A stretch of DNA of 54,732 nucleotides from Streptomyces sp. Ru73 (GTDB taxonomy: Bacteria > Actinomycetota > Actinomycetes > Streptomycetales > Streptomycetaceae), in the NCBI RefSeq assembly GCF_002920575.1, contig NZ_PQSQ01000052.1, positions 1-54,732 of the forward strand, written 5' to 3'. Every line of letters begins with the position of its first letter. Within the stretch, counting starts at the first letter, position 1. The translations under genes were made by a program, and so were the position numbers. Below, one piece after another: positions 1-8,604 of the stretch. The notes under the pieces were generated by a model, which did not search any database, was not told the origin of the DNA, and saw only the letters and a list, made by a program, of their open reading frames with translations.

Positions 1-62
1 CGGCCGCCGAGAGGTCGACGCCCCTCGCGGACCGTATGCACGCCCCCGACGAACAGGTGGAC

Positions 63-707
63 ATGTCCGTCTCCACACCGTCGTCCTCCACACCGTCGTC
101 CGCCGCTCCCGCGCCGCGTCACCACGGTGAGGGCGCGGCCCGCCGGACCCGGCTCTCGCCGGAGCGCGAGAGCGAGCTGTACACCGCCGTCCTCGACCTG
201 GTGCGCGAGGTCGGGTACGAGAGCCTGACCCTGGACGCCGTCGCCGCGCGCTCCCGGTGCAGCAAGGCCACGCTGTACCGCCGCTGGCAGGGCAAGCCCC
301 GGCTGGTGTCCGCCGCGCTGCGGCACACGAAGCCCTTCTCGCTGGCGGACCTGGACACCGGCTCGCTCCGCGGCGACGTGCACGAACTGGCCCGGCGCAT
401 CGGGGACACCAAGAAGGACATCGACCTGATGCGCGGCATCACCCACGCCGTGCACAAGGACCCCGAGCTGGCCGAGGCCATGCGCACGGCCCTGATCGAA
501 CCCGAACTGGAGGTGATGCGGGCGATGCTCGACCGGGCGGTCGCCCGCGGCGAGGTGGATCCCGGCTGTCCCGCGATCCCCTTCTTCCCGCACGCCCTGT
601 CCGGCGCCGTCTTCGCGCGCCCGATGATCGACCAATGCCCTGCTGATGCCGCGTACCTGACGCGTTACCTGGACGCCGTGGTGCTACCCGCCCTGCTGCG
701 GAGCTGA
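63..707 (+). CDS. TetR/AcrR-family transcriptional regulator
   Basis: A predicted one-component repressor of about 214 residues. The N-terminal helix-turn-helix is visible as LTLDAVAARSRCSKATLYRRW (the TetR 'SKATLYRRW' recognition helix); the rest is the helical ligand-binding and dimer domain with no recognisable ligand motif. I chose the ATG at 63, which has AGGTGG just upstream; an in-frame ATG at 36 would add nine residues but has a poor ribosome site. The gene lies 127 bp upstream of, and in line with, a DHA2 exporter, so the obvious inference is that it controls that efflux pump and responds to one of its substrates. The ligand is unknown. Confidence 0.9.
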   Translation: MSVSTPSSSTPSSAAPAPRHHGEGAARRTRLSPERESELYTAVLDLVREVGYESLTLDAVAARSRCSKATLYRRWQGKPRLVSAALRHTKPFSLADLDTGSLRGDVHELARRIGDTKKDIDLMRGITHAVHKDPELAEAMRTALIEPELEVMRAMLDRAVARGEVDPGCPAIPFFPHALSGAVFARPMIDQCPADAAYLTRYLDAVVLPALLRS

Positions 708-834
708 GCCGGACCGGTACCGCGCCGGCCGGACGGCCGCGCCGGGACCGTACGCCGGGCGGCACGCACGAGAACCACCCCCCGGGGACACCGGAAGAGG
801 AGTACCGGGCCCCGGAAGATCCAAAGGACTCCGT

Positions 835-3255
835 ATGACATCCACCCCTGTCGATGCACGCGCCGACGCCGCTCAGCCGGGGGACGCGCCGTCCACCGGG
901 CGGGCGGCGGGGCACGCGCCCCATCGCTGGTGGGTACTGGCCGTCATCGGCCTCGCCCAGCTGATGGTGGTGCTGGATGCCACCATCGTGAACATCGCCC
1001 TGCCGTCCGCCCAGCAGGACCTGGGCTTCAACAACGACGGCCGGCAGTGGGTCGTCACCGCCTACTCCCTCGCCTTCGGCTCGCTGCTGCTGCTCGGCGG
1101 CCGCCTCGCCGACCTGTTCGGACGGAAGACGACGCTGCTGATCGGCCTGATCGGCTTCGCCGGGTCCTCCGCGCTGGCCGGCGCGGCCAACGGCTTCTCG
1201 ATGCTGGTCGTCGGCCGGGCCCTGCAGGGTCTGTTCGGCGCGCTGCTCGCGCCGTCCGCGCTCTCCCTGCTGACCACCACGTTCACCGACGCCAAGGAAC
1301 GCGCCAAGGCGTTCGGCATCTTCGGTGCGATCGCCGGTTCCGGCGGCGCCATCGGCCTGCTGCTCGGCGGCGTGCTCACCGAGCACCTGGACTGGCGCTG
1401 GACGCTCTACGTCAACCTGGTCATCGCCGTCGTCGCCGTCATCGGCGCACTGGTCTTCATCCGCCGTCCCGCGCCCGCCGACCGGCCCCGGCTCGACCTG
1501 TTCGGCACGCTGCTCGTGGCGGCCGGCCTCTTCGGCATCGTCTTCGGCTTCTCCAACGCCGAGACGCACGCCTGGAGCCACTGGATGTGCTGGGCCTTCC
1601 TCGCGGCCGGCGGCGTGCTGCTGCTCGCCTTCGTCCTGTGGGAGACGCGCGCCGCGCACCCGCTGCTGCCGCTGCGCGTCCTGGGTGACCGCAACCGTTC
1701 CGCGTCCTTCATATCCGTGTTCATCTCGGGCGCGGGCATGTTCGGGGTATTCCTCTTCCTGACCTACTACCTCCAGCAGACGCTCGGCTACACCCCGGTC
1801 AAGACCGGCCTCGGCTTCCTGCCCATGGTCGGCATGCTGATGGTGATGGCGCAGCTGTCCATGAACATCCTGGTGCCGAAGATCGGGCCCAAGCCGATCG
1901 TGCCGCTGGGCATGGCGTTCGCCGGTGCGGGCCTCATCTGGCTGACCCGGCTGGACGTGGACAGCACCTACGCCGCGCACGTCCTGCCGCCGCTGCTGGT
2001 GATGGGCCTCGGCCTCGGCATGGTCATGCCGCCCGCGATGAGCCTGGCCACCCTCGGGGTCGCCCCGCACGACCAGGGCGTCGCCTCCGCGACCGTCAAC
2101 ACCATGCAGCAGGTCGGCGGCTCGATCGGCACCGCGCTGTTCAACACCATGGCCGCCAGCGCCGCCACGGACTACATGGCGGGCCGCAGGCCGACGAAGC
2201 TGAACCAGGCCGAGGCCGCGCTGCACAGCTACGACACCGCGTACTGGTGGGCCGCCGCGTTCTTCGCCGCAGGGCTGGTCATCTCGCTGCTGCTGTACCG
2301 CAGGGGCAAGGCCGTCGCCGACCACGGACCGGCCGTACCCGTCGAGGCCGAGCACCACGGCCACGGTCACGGTCACGGCCGGCACGCCGGGGAACCGGAG
2401 GACGCCACGGCGGCCGCCGGAGCGCCGGTGGCCGGCGCCACCGCGGCGGCCGGTGCGGACACGGAGCCGACCCCGGTGACCCTCGCCACCGAGGCGCCGG
2501 CCGGGCCCGCCGTGCACGGCCGGGTGCTGGACGCGGCCGGCGCCCCCGTGCCGGACGCCGCCGTCACGCTGATCGATCCGGGCGGCCGCCAGCTCGGCCG
2601 CGCCACCGCGGGCCAGGACGGCCAGTACGCGCTGGCCACCCCGGCCACCGGCAGCTACGTACTGGTCGGCGCCGCCGCGGGACACCAGCCGTGCGTGGCC
2701 ACCCTGGCCGTCGGCGCCGAGCCGGTCGCCTTCGACCTGATGCTCGCCGGCACCGGCGGTCTGGAGGGCACGGTGCGGGCCGGCAGCACGGCGGTGCCGG
2801 GCGCCCTGGTCGTCGCCACCGACGAGCGCGGCGACGTGATCGAGTCGGCCTCCTCCGGAGCGGACGGCGGCTACCGGCTGCCCTCCCTCGTGCCGGGCGT
2901 CTACACCCTGACGGCCAGCGCGGAGGGCTACCAGCCGTACGCCGGCATGGTCGAGGTCTCCGGCGGGGTGCCGACCCGCCAGGACGCCGTGCTCCAGCCG
3001 GCCGCCACGCTGCGCGGCACGGTCCACAACAGCGCCGGCACGCCCCTCGGCGAGGCCCGCGTCTCCCTGCTGGACCCCGCGGGCAACGTAGTGGCGGTCC
3101 GCACGACGGGCCCGGACGGCGCGTACGTGTTCACCGACCTCTCCGGCGGCGAGTACACGGTCGTGGCCAGCGGCTACCCACCGGTCGCCACCCCGCTCAC
3201 GGTCACCGCCGAAGGCCACGACGGCTTCGACATCACCCTGGCCCACGGGGAGTGA
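835..3255 (+). CDS. DHA2-type MFS drug exporter fused to three carboxypeptidase-regulatory-like repeats
   Basis: A membrane proton-antiport exporter of 806 residues. Residues ~30-490 are a 14-helix EmrB/QacA-type transporter; LDATIVNIALP in helix 1 and the GGRLADLFGRK loop are DHA2 hallmarks. After the last helix comes a linker with alternating His and Gly (about residues 507-517), then three beta-sandwich repeats (about 559-619, 643-705, 726-786), each with the pattern G.V.d..G.pvpgA.V.l.d..G ... DG.Y.l..l..G.Y.l.a, as in CarboxypepD_reg/Cna-B-like domains. A normal DHA2 protein is about 500 residues, so the extra 300 are an appended module, predicted cytoplasmic if the helix count is even. 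AAGGA sits 7 nt before the ATG. Substrate unknown; it follows a TetR gene. Confidence 0.9.
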   Translation: MTSTPVDARADAAQPGDAPSTGRAAGHAPHRWWVLAVIGLAQLMVVLDATIVNIALPSAQQDLGFNNDGRQWVVTAYSLAFGSLLLLGGRLADLFGRKTTLLIGLIGFAGSSALAGAANGFSMLVVGRALQGLFGALLAPSALSLLTTTFTDAKERAKAFGIFGAIAGSGGAIGLLLGGVLTEHLDWRWTLYVNLVIAVVAVIGALVFIRRPAPADRPRLDLFGTLLVAAGLFGIVFGFSNAETHAWSHWMCWAFLAAGGVLLLAFVLWETRAAHPLLPLRVLGDRNRSASFISVFISGAGMFGVFLFLTYYLQQTLGYTPVKTGLGFLPMVGMLMVMAQLSMNILVPKIGPKPIVPLGMAFAGAGLIWLTRLDVDSTYAAHVLPPLLVMGLGLGMVMPPAMSLATLGVAPHDQGVASATVNTMQQVGGSIGTALFNTMAASAATDYMAGRRPTKLNQAEAALHSYDTAYWWAAAFFAAGLVISLLLYRRGKAVADHGPAVPVEAEHHGHGHGHGRHAGEPEDATAAAGAPVAGATAAAGADTEPTPVTLATEAPAGPAVHGRVLDAAGAPVPDAAVTLIDPGGRQLGRATAGQDGQYALATPATGSYVLVGAAAGHQPCVATLAVGAEPVAFDLMLAGTGGLEGTVRAGSTAVPGALVVATDERGDVIESASSGADGGYRLPSLVPGVYTLTASAEGYQPYAGMVEVSGGVPTRQDAVLQPAATLRGTVHNSAGTPLGEARVSLLDPAGNVVAVRTTGPDGAYVFTDLSGGEYTVVASGYPPVATPLTVTAEGHDGFDITLAHGE

Positions 3256-3273
3256 CACACCACAGGCGCTGAG

Positions 3274-3312
3274 GAGGGCGGTGTCCGTACGTGAGGTACG
3301 GGCACCGCCCTC
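3274..3312. terminator. bidirectional hairpin terminator
   Basis: GAGGGCGGTG (3274-3283) and CCGTAC (3285-3290) pair with GTACGG (3296-3301) and CACCGCCCTC (3303-3312) around a 5-nt loop with one internal mismatch. It lies between convergent genes (exporter and acetyltransferase), so it can serve both strands. No T-run, as usual for actinobacterial terminators. Confidence 0.85.
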
Positions 3313-3319
3313 TCCGCTG

Positions 3320-3925
3320 TCAGCGCTGGGCCGGGCGCCACATCGGCCAGAGGGTCGGGCCGTCGGCGTGGGGGCGGAGTTCGGCGGTGACGGTGAAGCC
3401 GAAGTGTGCGTAGAAGGGGATGTTCTCCGGCTTGGAGGACTCCAGGTGGACGGGGAGGCCCGCCGCGTCGGCCTGGGCGAGGCCCGAGCGGAGCAGGGCA
3501 GCGCCGTGGCCCTGGCCGCGTACCGCCGGGTCGGCGCCGATCACGGCGAGGTACCAGTGGGGCTCCTGCGGGGTGTGCGCGACGACCTGCTCCACGACGC
3601 CGCCCAGGAGCGGGGCGCGGTCGCCGAGGACGGCCGTCAGCTCGGCGACCGTCCCGGCGTCCGGCACGGCCTTGTCGCGGGACTCCGGCGGCACCCAGAA
3701 CGCCGCTGCCGAATCGGTGAGTTCGCACCTGCCGTGCGGGCCGTACTGCCGGTGGAAGAGCGTGCCGAAGTAGCGCGCGAGGCGCTCGCCGCGGGTGTCG
3801 GCGTCGGGGAGCAGCCAGCTCATCAGCGGGTCGTCGGTGAAGGCCAGGGACAGCGACCGGGCGATCGGCCCGGCGTCGTCGGTGGTCGCGGCCCTTGGGG
3901 TGCAGGTGTTCGACATGTCGCACAT
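3320..3925 (-). CDS. GNAT-family N-acetyltransferase
   Basis: A soluble acetyl-CoA-dependent transferase of about 201 residues. The acetyl-CoA binding motif A is seen as V.GADPAVRGQGHGAALL (the Q/RxxGxG/A loop), followed by the typical motif B end PVHLESSKPENIPFYAHFGF, where 'FYxxxGF' is a GNAT signature. The N-terminal half resembles acetyltransferases of the kind often found beside antibiotic or small-molecule genes, but no substrate can be read from the sequence. A second ATG at 3916 is an equally good start. It shares the 3274-3312 terminator with the exporter and is separated by 61 bp from the DUF4157 gene upstream on the same strand. Confidence 0.85.
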   Translation of the reverse strand: MCDMSNTCTPRAATTDDAGPIARSLSLAFTDDPLMSWLLPDADTRGERLARYFGTLFHRQYGPHGRCELTDSAAAFWVPPESRDKAVPDAGTVAELTAVLGDRAPLLGGVVEQVVAHTPQEPHWYLAVIGADPAVRGQGHGAALLRSGLAQADAAGLPVHLESSKPENIPFYAHFGFTVTAELRPHADGPTLWPMWRPAQR

Positions 3926-3986
3926 TCTGCCCGGCCCCCATCGGACGGACGTACGGGGGGCACGGTCAACGGGTCGGCACCGCGCC

Positions 3987-5186
3987 TCACTTGGTGTTGT
4001 GCACCTGCCAGCTCTCGCCGTACAGCCACGTGCCCTGCGCGTCGTACACGGTGACGTCGCACGCCAGGTACTCGGGGATCAGCGTGGCGTAGTTGGCGTC
4101 GATGTCGGCGGCGACCTGGCCGGTGGCGCCCAGTTCGGCGCCGGTGACCTTGCCGTAGTGCGCCGTGACCTCGTACTCCACGATGTTGCCCGCCGCGATC
4201 TCGCGCTTCACGTTCTTCTCGGCGTAGTGCAGGTGGTTGGAGTTGCCGGTCTTCGTCAGTGGGGTGAGGTTGGTGAGGGTGTTGCCGGGGCCGCCCAGGT
4301 TCTCGTTCAGCAGGTGCCCCTGGACCATCTGGCGCGCGAACCACTGGGCCGTGGCACCGCTGCCGGTCGGCCACCAGGACGGCTTCACGCTCGGCGAGGA
4401 GCCGCGGCCGATGGACTTCGGGTGCAGCTCGGCCTTCATGCTGCTGCCGGCGCCGCCCACCAGCCTGCCGTACGAGACGCTGTGCTTGCCCGTGTAGGCG
4501 CGCTGCACCGCCCGGGACACCGTCGGCGCCGGGCCGCCGGCCGCCGGGTCCTCCTCCGTCTCCGGTTGCCGTACCGGCACCGGACCGCTCATCACGCGGG
4601 CGGCGTTGGCCTCCGCGGCCCGCTCGAACGCGTCCGAGGGGTCGGACACCTTCAGCCCCTGGCCGTTGTCGGTGCCGGCCACCGGGCCCTGCCGCTGCTG
4701 GATGACGTGCGTCAGCTCGTGCGCGAGGGTGTGCCGGTCGCCGCCGCCCTCGCCGAGCACCACATGGCTGCCGGAGGTGTACGCGCGGGCGCCGACCTCG
4801 GCCGCCGAGCGCCGCGCCGCCGCGTCGTCGTGCACCCGTACGTCACGGAAGTCCGCGCCCAGCCGGGCCTCCATCTCCGTACGCACCGGCTCGTCGAGCG
4901 GGCGCCCCGCGGAGCCGAGCACCGAGTGCACCGCGGAACGCTGCACGGCGGGACCCTCGTCGGCCGCGGGGTGCCCGCAACCGGGGCCGTGCTCGTGCCG
5001 GGCCTCCTCCACGGCGCGCGACACCGCCGCGTTCCCCGCCAGGCGCTGGAGGCGCAGCACCGCTTCCGGCCCGGAGGCCGTACCGGACGGCGTGCCGTGC
5101 GCGCTCTGCTGAGCAGCGCCGGACGGGACCGGGCGGTGCCTGTGCTCGCGATCACCCTCGGATCCCGGTTGGCGCCGTGCGTTCAT
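3987..5186 (-). CDS. DUF4157 protein with C-terminal nuclease-like toxin domain
   Basis: A 399-residue two-part protein. Residues 41-56 carry the 'LQRLAGNAAVS' element often seen at the start of DUF4157 proteins. Residues ~95-200 are the DUF4157 domain with a zinc-protease-like HELTH motif (156-160). After a Pro/Glu-rich linker, residues ~280-345 read GHLLNENLGG...NLTPLT...N..HLHYAEKNVK, which matches the layout of DNA/RNA non-specific (beta-beta-alpha metal) endonucleases: a GH pair, a downstream Asn and a following Glu/Lys helix. DUF4157 is known as a marker of cargo for extracellular contractile injection systems; calling this a delivered nuclease effector is inference, and no injection-system genes or immunity gene lie in the window. 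GGAGG is 7 nt before the ATG. Confidence 0.8.
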   Translation of the reverse strand: MNARRQPGSEGDREHRHRPVPSGAAQQSAHGTPSGTASGPEAVLRLQRLAGNAAVSRAVEEARHEHGPGCGHPAADEGPAVQRSAVHSVLGSAGRPLDEPVRTEMEARLGADFRDVRVHDDAAARRSAAEVGARAYTSGSHVVLGEGGGDRHTLAHELTHVIQQRQGPVAGTDNGQGLKVSDPSDAFERAAEANAARVMSGPVPVRQPETEEDPAAGGPAPTVSRAVQRAYTGKHSVSYGRLVGGAGSSMKAELHPKSIGRGSSPSVKPSWWPTGSGATAQWFARQMVQGHLLNENLGGPGNTLTNLTPLTKTGNSNHLHYAEKNVKREIAAGNIVEYEVTAHYGKVTGAELGATGQVAADIDANYATLIPEYLACDVTVYDAQGTWLYGESWQVHNTK

Positions 5187-5223
5187 GAGCTCTACCTCCG
5201 TTGCCTTGCGGCCACCCTTACGC

Positions 5224-5242
5224 GGCGCGGCGGGGCCGCGCC
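5224..5242 (-). terminator. compact hairpin downstream of the amino-acid permease gene
   Basis: GGCGCGGC (5224-5231) and GCCGCGCC (5235-5242) form a perfect 8-bp stem with a 3-nt loop, 54 bp past the permease stop and just before the DUF4157 gene, so it probably ends the permease/hydrolase transcript. Confidence 0.6.
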
Positions 5243-5295
5243 AGGATCGCCCGGGCAGGAGAGGGGGCAGCGCCCGTGCCCCCGCGGCCGCCCGG

Positions 5296-6687
5296 TCAGT
5301 CCGCCGCGTGGCCCGGCCGCTCCGCCGTACCGGACGCGCCCGCGGGGACGGGCTCCTCCGCGAAGTGCATCTCCGGCGGCGGGACCCGGAACAGGCGGGT
5401 CAGGTGGGCGAGGTAGCAGATGCCCACCGCGAGCCAGACCAGGCCGAGGGTGAGCGCCTTGCCGTCCAGCCGGCTGAGGAGCCAGAGGTCGACCACGGCG
5501 CCGACGGCCGGGAACGCCAGGTGGGTGACCGGGTTGAGCCGGTTCCCCGCGTGCCGCTCGCGCAGATACGTCGCGATGACGCTGACGTTGACCAGCGTGA
5601 AGGCGGTGAAGGCACCGAAGTTGATGAAGGAGGTCGAGGTGGTGACGCTCAGCCGCAGGGCGATCAGGCCGATCAGCCCGGTCAGCGCGATGTTGAAGGC
5701 GGGCGTGCGGAGCCGGGGGTGCAGATAGCCGAAGAGGCGGCGCGGCAGGACGCCGTCGCGCCCCATGGCGTACAGCAGGCGCGAGGCGCTGGCCTGCGCG
5801 GCGATGCCGGACGCGAACTGCGCGACGACCAGCCCGGCGAGGAAGAAGGAGGCGAACAGGTCGCCCGCGATGGTCTTCGCGATCTCGAAGGCGGCCGAGT
5901 CGGGGTCGGCGAACTCCGCACCGGGGTGCACCAGCTGCGTGGTGTAGGCGAGCGCGACGAAGATGCCGCCGCCGATCAGGGCGGTGAGGAGGATGGCGCG
6001 CGGAATGGTGCGCTGCGGGTCGACGGCCTCCTCGGTGAGCGTGGTGACCGCGTCGAACCCGAGGAAGGAGTACGCGGCCACGGCCGCCCCCGCGGAGATG
6101 CCGGTCACGGTGGTCGCGTCGTTGACGAACGGCGTGGCGCTGAACAGCGCGCCGGTGCCGCCCCGGTGGAAGACGTGCAGCAGGGAGAGGGCGGCGAAGA
6201 AGACGATCACCAGGACCTGGAAGGTCATCAGGAGGTCGTTGGCCCGCTCGGCGGTGCGGATGCCGCAGACGTTCAGTGTGGTGGTGAGCGCGATGAACGC
6301 GAGGATCCACACCCACGAGGGCACGGCCGGGAACTGCGCCTTGAGATAGGCCGCGCCGATCAGCCAGATGACCATCGGCAGGAAGAAGTAGTCCAGCAGG
6401 GTCGCCCAGCCGACCAGGAACCCGGCCCGTGAGTCGATGGCACGCCGTACGTAGGTGTAGGCCGAGCCGGCGACCGGGTGGCGCGCGGCCATCTTGCCGT
6501 AGCTGTGCGCCGTGAAGATCATCGCGACCATGGCGAGCAGGTAAGCGGTGGGCACGGCGCCGTGCGTCTCGCCGGCGACGACGCCGAAGGTGCCGAGCAC
6601 GATCAGCGGGGCCATGTAGGCGAGGCCGAAGGCGACCACGCCCTTCAGGGACAGGGTCCGGCGGAGCGCGGGGGTCGGCTCGGTCAC
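5296..6687 (-). CDS. APC-superfamily amino acid/polyamine permease
   Basis: A 463-residue inner-membrane transporter with about 12 hydrophobic segments. The N-terminus LSLKGVVAFGLAYMAPL and the region SFLGFDAVTTLTEEAVDPQRTIPRAI match the APC amino-acid permease fold, where the second stretch is the conserved cytoplasmic loop after helix 6. The C-terminus is hydrophilic. It starts with GTG and lies 66 bp downstream of a nitrilase-family hydrolase on the same strand. The pair therefore looks like an uptake-plus-hydrolysis unit for a nitrogen compound, under the GntR regulator transcribed divergently at 7757. Substrate cannot be assigned from sequence. Confidence 0.9.
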   Translation of the reverse strand: MTEPTPALRRTLSLKGVVAFGLAYMAPLIVLGTFGVVAGETHGAVPTAYLLAMVAMIFTAHSYGKMAARHPVAGSAYTYVRRAIDSRAGFLVGWATLLDYFFLPMVIWLIGAAYLKAQFPAVPSWVWILAFIALTTTLNVCGIRTAERANDLLMTFQVLVIVFFAALSLLHVFHRGGTGALFSATPFVNDATTVTGISAGAAVAAYSFLGFDAVTTLTEEAVDPQRTIPRAILLTALIGGGIFVALAYTTQLVHPGAEFADPDSAAFEIAKTIAGDLFASFFLAGLVVAQFASGIAAQASASRLLYAMGRDGVLPRRLFGYLHPRLRTPAFNIALTGLIGLIALRLSVTTSTSFINFGAFTAFTLVNVSVIATYLRERHAGNRLNPVTHLAFPAVGAVVDLWLLSRLDGKALTLGLVWLAVGICYLAHLTRLFRVPPPEMHFAEEPVPAGASGTAERPGHAAD

Positions 6688-6753
6688 GGCGGGGCTCCAG
6701 GGTCGGTGCTGAGGGAGTCGGTGCTGAGGTAGGGGAGAGGCGCGGGCCCCGGG

Positions 6754-7638
6754 TCAGGGGCGGCCGCGGTGCGGCCCGGGGCGCCAGGTGCGCGGGTCGA
6801 TCCGGCCGTCGTACAGCGGCAGTTCCACGGGCGCGTCCCGCTCGCCGAACTGCTCCCACATACGGCTGAGGCCCGCCGTCCCGTGGGTGCGGACCCGGGC
6901 CACGTCGTCCAGGTCGAGCACGTCGGTGAGGACCGTGGCGGCGGAGTCCACTGCCTCGGTGCGGACCCGGCCCTCCGGGTCGACGACGAGGCTGCGGCCG
7001 GTGCCCTCGGGGCCGGCGGTGTTCACGCTGAGTACGTACACCTGGTTCACGATGGCGTTGGCACGCGCGAGCACCAGCTCCTGCGCCCGGTCGGAGGTGG
7101 TCGTCATGACCGGGTTCACGATGACCTCGGCGCCCATCCAGGCCAGCTGCCGCGCCACCTCGGGGAACCAGGCGTCGTAGCAGATCGCGAAGCCGATCCG
7201 GCCCGCCTCGCCCAGGTCGGCGACGACGAAGCGGTCGCCGGCCGCGTACGGCTCGTACGGCCGCCAGGGGAAGACCTTGCGGTACGAGGCGGCCAGCCGG
7301 CCCTCGGGGGAGAAGGCCAGCGCGGTGTTGAACAGCTCGCCGCCGGGGCCCCGCTCGCACACCGTGCCGGGCAGCAGCCAGACGCCGAGGTCACCGGCCA
7401 GCTCGGCGAGCGCCTTGGTGCGCGCCCCGTCCAGCGGCTCGGCGGCCTCCTGGAGCCGGGCCTCGCTCTCCTCCCCGGAGCCCGCGACGCCGCACAGATG
7501 CAGCTCCGGATAGGCGACCAGCCGCGTCCGCGGGAACTTCGCCAGCAGCGCCTGGACGTCGTCGGCGAAGCCGGACAGCGGTGCCTCGGCGGGACGGGGC
7601 GGGGCCTGCGCGAGTGCGACGGGCAGCGGGCGGGACAT
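6754..7638 (-). CDS. carbon-nitrogen (nitrilase-family) hydrolase
   Basis: A 294-residue cytoplasmic amidase/nitrilase-superfamily enzyme that hydrolyses a carbon-nitrogen bond. The catalytic Glu-Lys-Cys triad is in place: E45 in YPELHLCG, K121 in YRKVFPW and C153 in ICYDAWFPE. I chose the ATG at 7638, preceded by AGGTGA 5 nt upstream; a longer frame runs to 7701 but would begin inside the operator. The gene precedes an amino-acid permease, and the GntR gene is divergent across a 118-bp promoter region. The likely role is release of ammonia or an amino acid from an amide or carbamoyl substrate imported by the permease; this is inference from context. Confidence 0.9.
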   Translation of the reverse strand: MSRPLPVALAQAPPRPAEAPLSGFADDVQALLAKFPRTRLVAYPELHLCGVAGSGEESEARLQEAAEPLDGARTKALAELAGDLGVWLLPGTVCERGPGGELFNTALAFSPEGRLAASYRKVFPWRPYEPYAAGDRFVVADLGEAGRIGFAICYDAWFPEVARQLAWMGAEVIVNPVMTTTSDRAQELVLARANAIVNQVYVLSVNTAGPEGTGRSLVVDPEGRVRTEAVDSAATVLTDVLDLDDVARVRTHGTAGLSRMWEQFGERDAPVELPLYDGRIDPRTWRPGPHRGRP

Positions 7639-7700
7639 GGACGTCACCTGCTTCGGGAGGAGCGGACGGGATGACCGGGTGGCCGCAAAAATAGAGCACA

Positions 7701-7726
7701 TTGATCACTTAAACAAGAGTGTTCAA
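7701..7726. promoter_or_regulatory. inverted-repeat operator in the GntR/hydrolase divergent promoter
   Basis: TTGATCACT (7701-7709) and AGTGTTCAA (7718-7726) are inverted copies matching at 8 of 9 positions around an AT-rich 8-nt spacer. It sits in an AT-rich island between the hydrolase start (7638) and the GntR start (7757), the natural place for the GntR protein to repress both genes. Binding by that protein is inferred. Confidence 0.75.
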
Positions 7727-7756
7727 GATGAGCAGTTTTTTGGCTACGGTGCCTGC

Positions 7757-8554
7757 ATGGCCGGCTCCCCCTCGAGTTCCCCTGCCCCTTCCGGTGTGCA
7801 CCCGCCCGCGGCGGGCGAGCCCATATCCCCGGCACCGCACCCGCTGAACGCGCCGTCGCTGGCGGGCATCCGGCGGCTGTCCGCGCTGGACGCCGTGCGG
7901 GCCAGGATCGCCCTCGCGGTCGACCTGGGACTGCTGAGACCCGGCGAGCGGCTGCCGCCCGGCGACCGGATCGCCGAGGCCCTGGACACCTCCGAGATCA
8001 CCGTCCGCCGCGCCCTCGTCGCGCTGTGCCGGGAGGGCGTACTGGAGCGCCGGCGCGGCCGGACCGGCGGCACCCTCGTGGCGGAGCACCCGCCCCGCGG
8101 CGCGGTCGACGCCGTGGCGTCCTACCGGGCCGCCGCGCCCGACGTGCACGCCCTGATCGACCACCGCCTCGTCCTCGAATGCGGCATCGCGCACCTCGCC
8201 GCCGTCCGGGAGCCCGACGAGGCGGCGGGCCGGGAGCTGGACCGCCTGGTGGCGGAGATGGAACGGGCCCAGAGCTGGGCGGAGTTCCACCGCTGGGACG
8301 AGCGCTTCCACCTCGCGGTGGCCGCGGCCACCGGCCTCCCGTCCGTCGTCGAGCCCTACGGACGGGCCCTGAAGGAGCTGTACCGCTACTACCTGCCCTA
8401 TCCGCTGGCGCACCTGCGCGAGTCCAACGCGGAGCACCGGGCCCTGGCCGAGGCGGTGCGCCGGGCCGATCCGGCCGCCGCCGCCGAGGTGGCCAGACGC
8501 CACGTACAGACCCTGCACGAGAGCATGTTCATGCACTTGTTGGGGGATTCCTGA
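7757..8554 (+). CDS. GntR-family (FadR/FCD-type) transcriptional regulator
   Basis: A 265-residue ligand-responsive regulator. Residues ~40-105 form the winged helix-turn-helix (GERLPPGDRIAEALDTSEITVRRALVAL...GVLERRRGRTGGTLV), a clear GntR signature; residues ~125-255 are the all-helical FCD ligand domain (HALIDHRLVLECGIAHLAA, HRWDERFHLAVA). FCD regulators often bind carboxylic acids through a metal held by Asp/His residues; the R.DERFH segment fits. The ATG at 7757 is used because the upstream extension would read through the operator. It probably regulates the divergent nitrilase-type hydrolase and permease, and itself, through the 7701-7726 repeat. Confidence 0.9.
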   Translation: MAGSPSSSPAPSGVHPPAAGEPISPAPHPLNAPSLAGIRRLSALDAVRARIALAVDLGLLRPGERLPPGDRIAEALDTSEITVRRALVALCREGVLERRRGRTGGTLVAEHPPRGAVDAVASYRAAAPDVHALIDHRLVLECGIAHLAAVREPDEAAGRELDRLVAEMERAQSWAEFHRWDERFHLAVAAATGLPSVVEPYGRALKELYRYYLPYPLAHLRESNAEHRALAEAVRRADPAAAAEVARRHVQTLHESMFMHLLGDS

Positions 8555-8604
8555 CCGGGTTATGTTGCTGAAGGCAACTATTGGCCGGTGAGAGGCGAGG
8601 GAAC

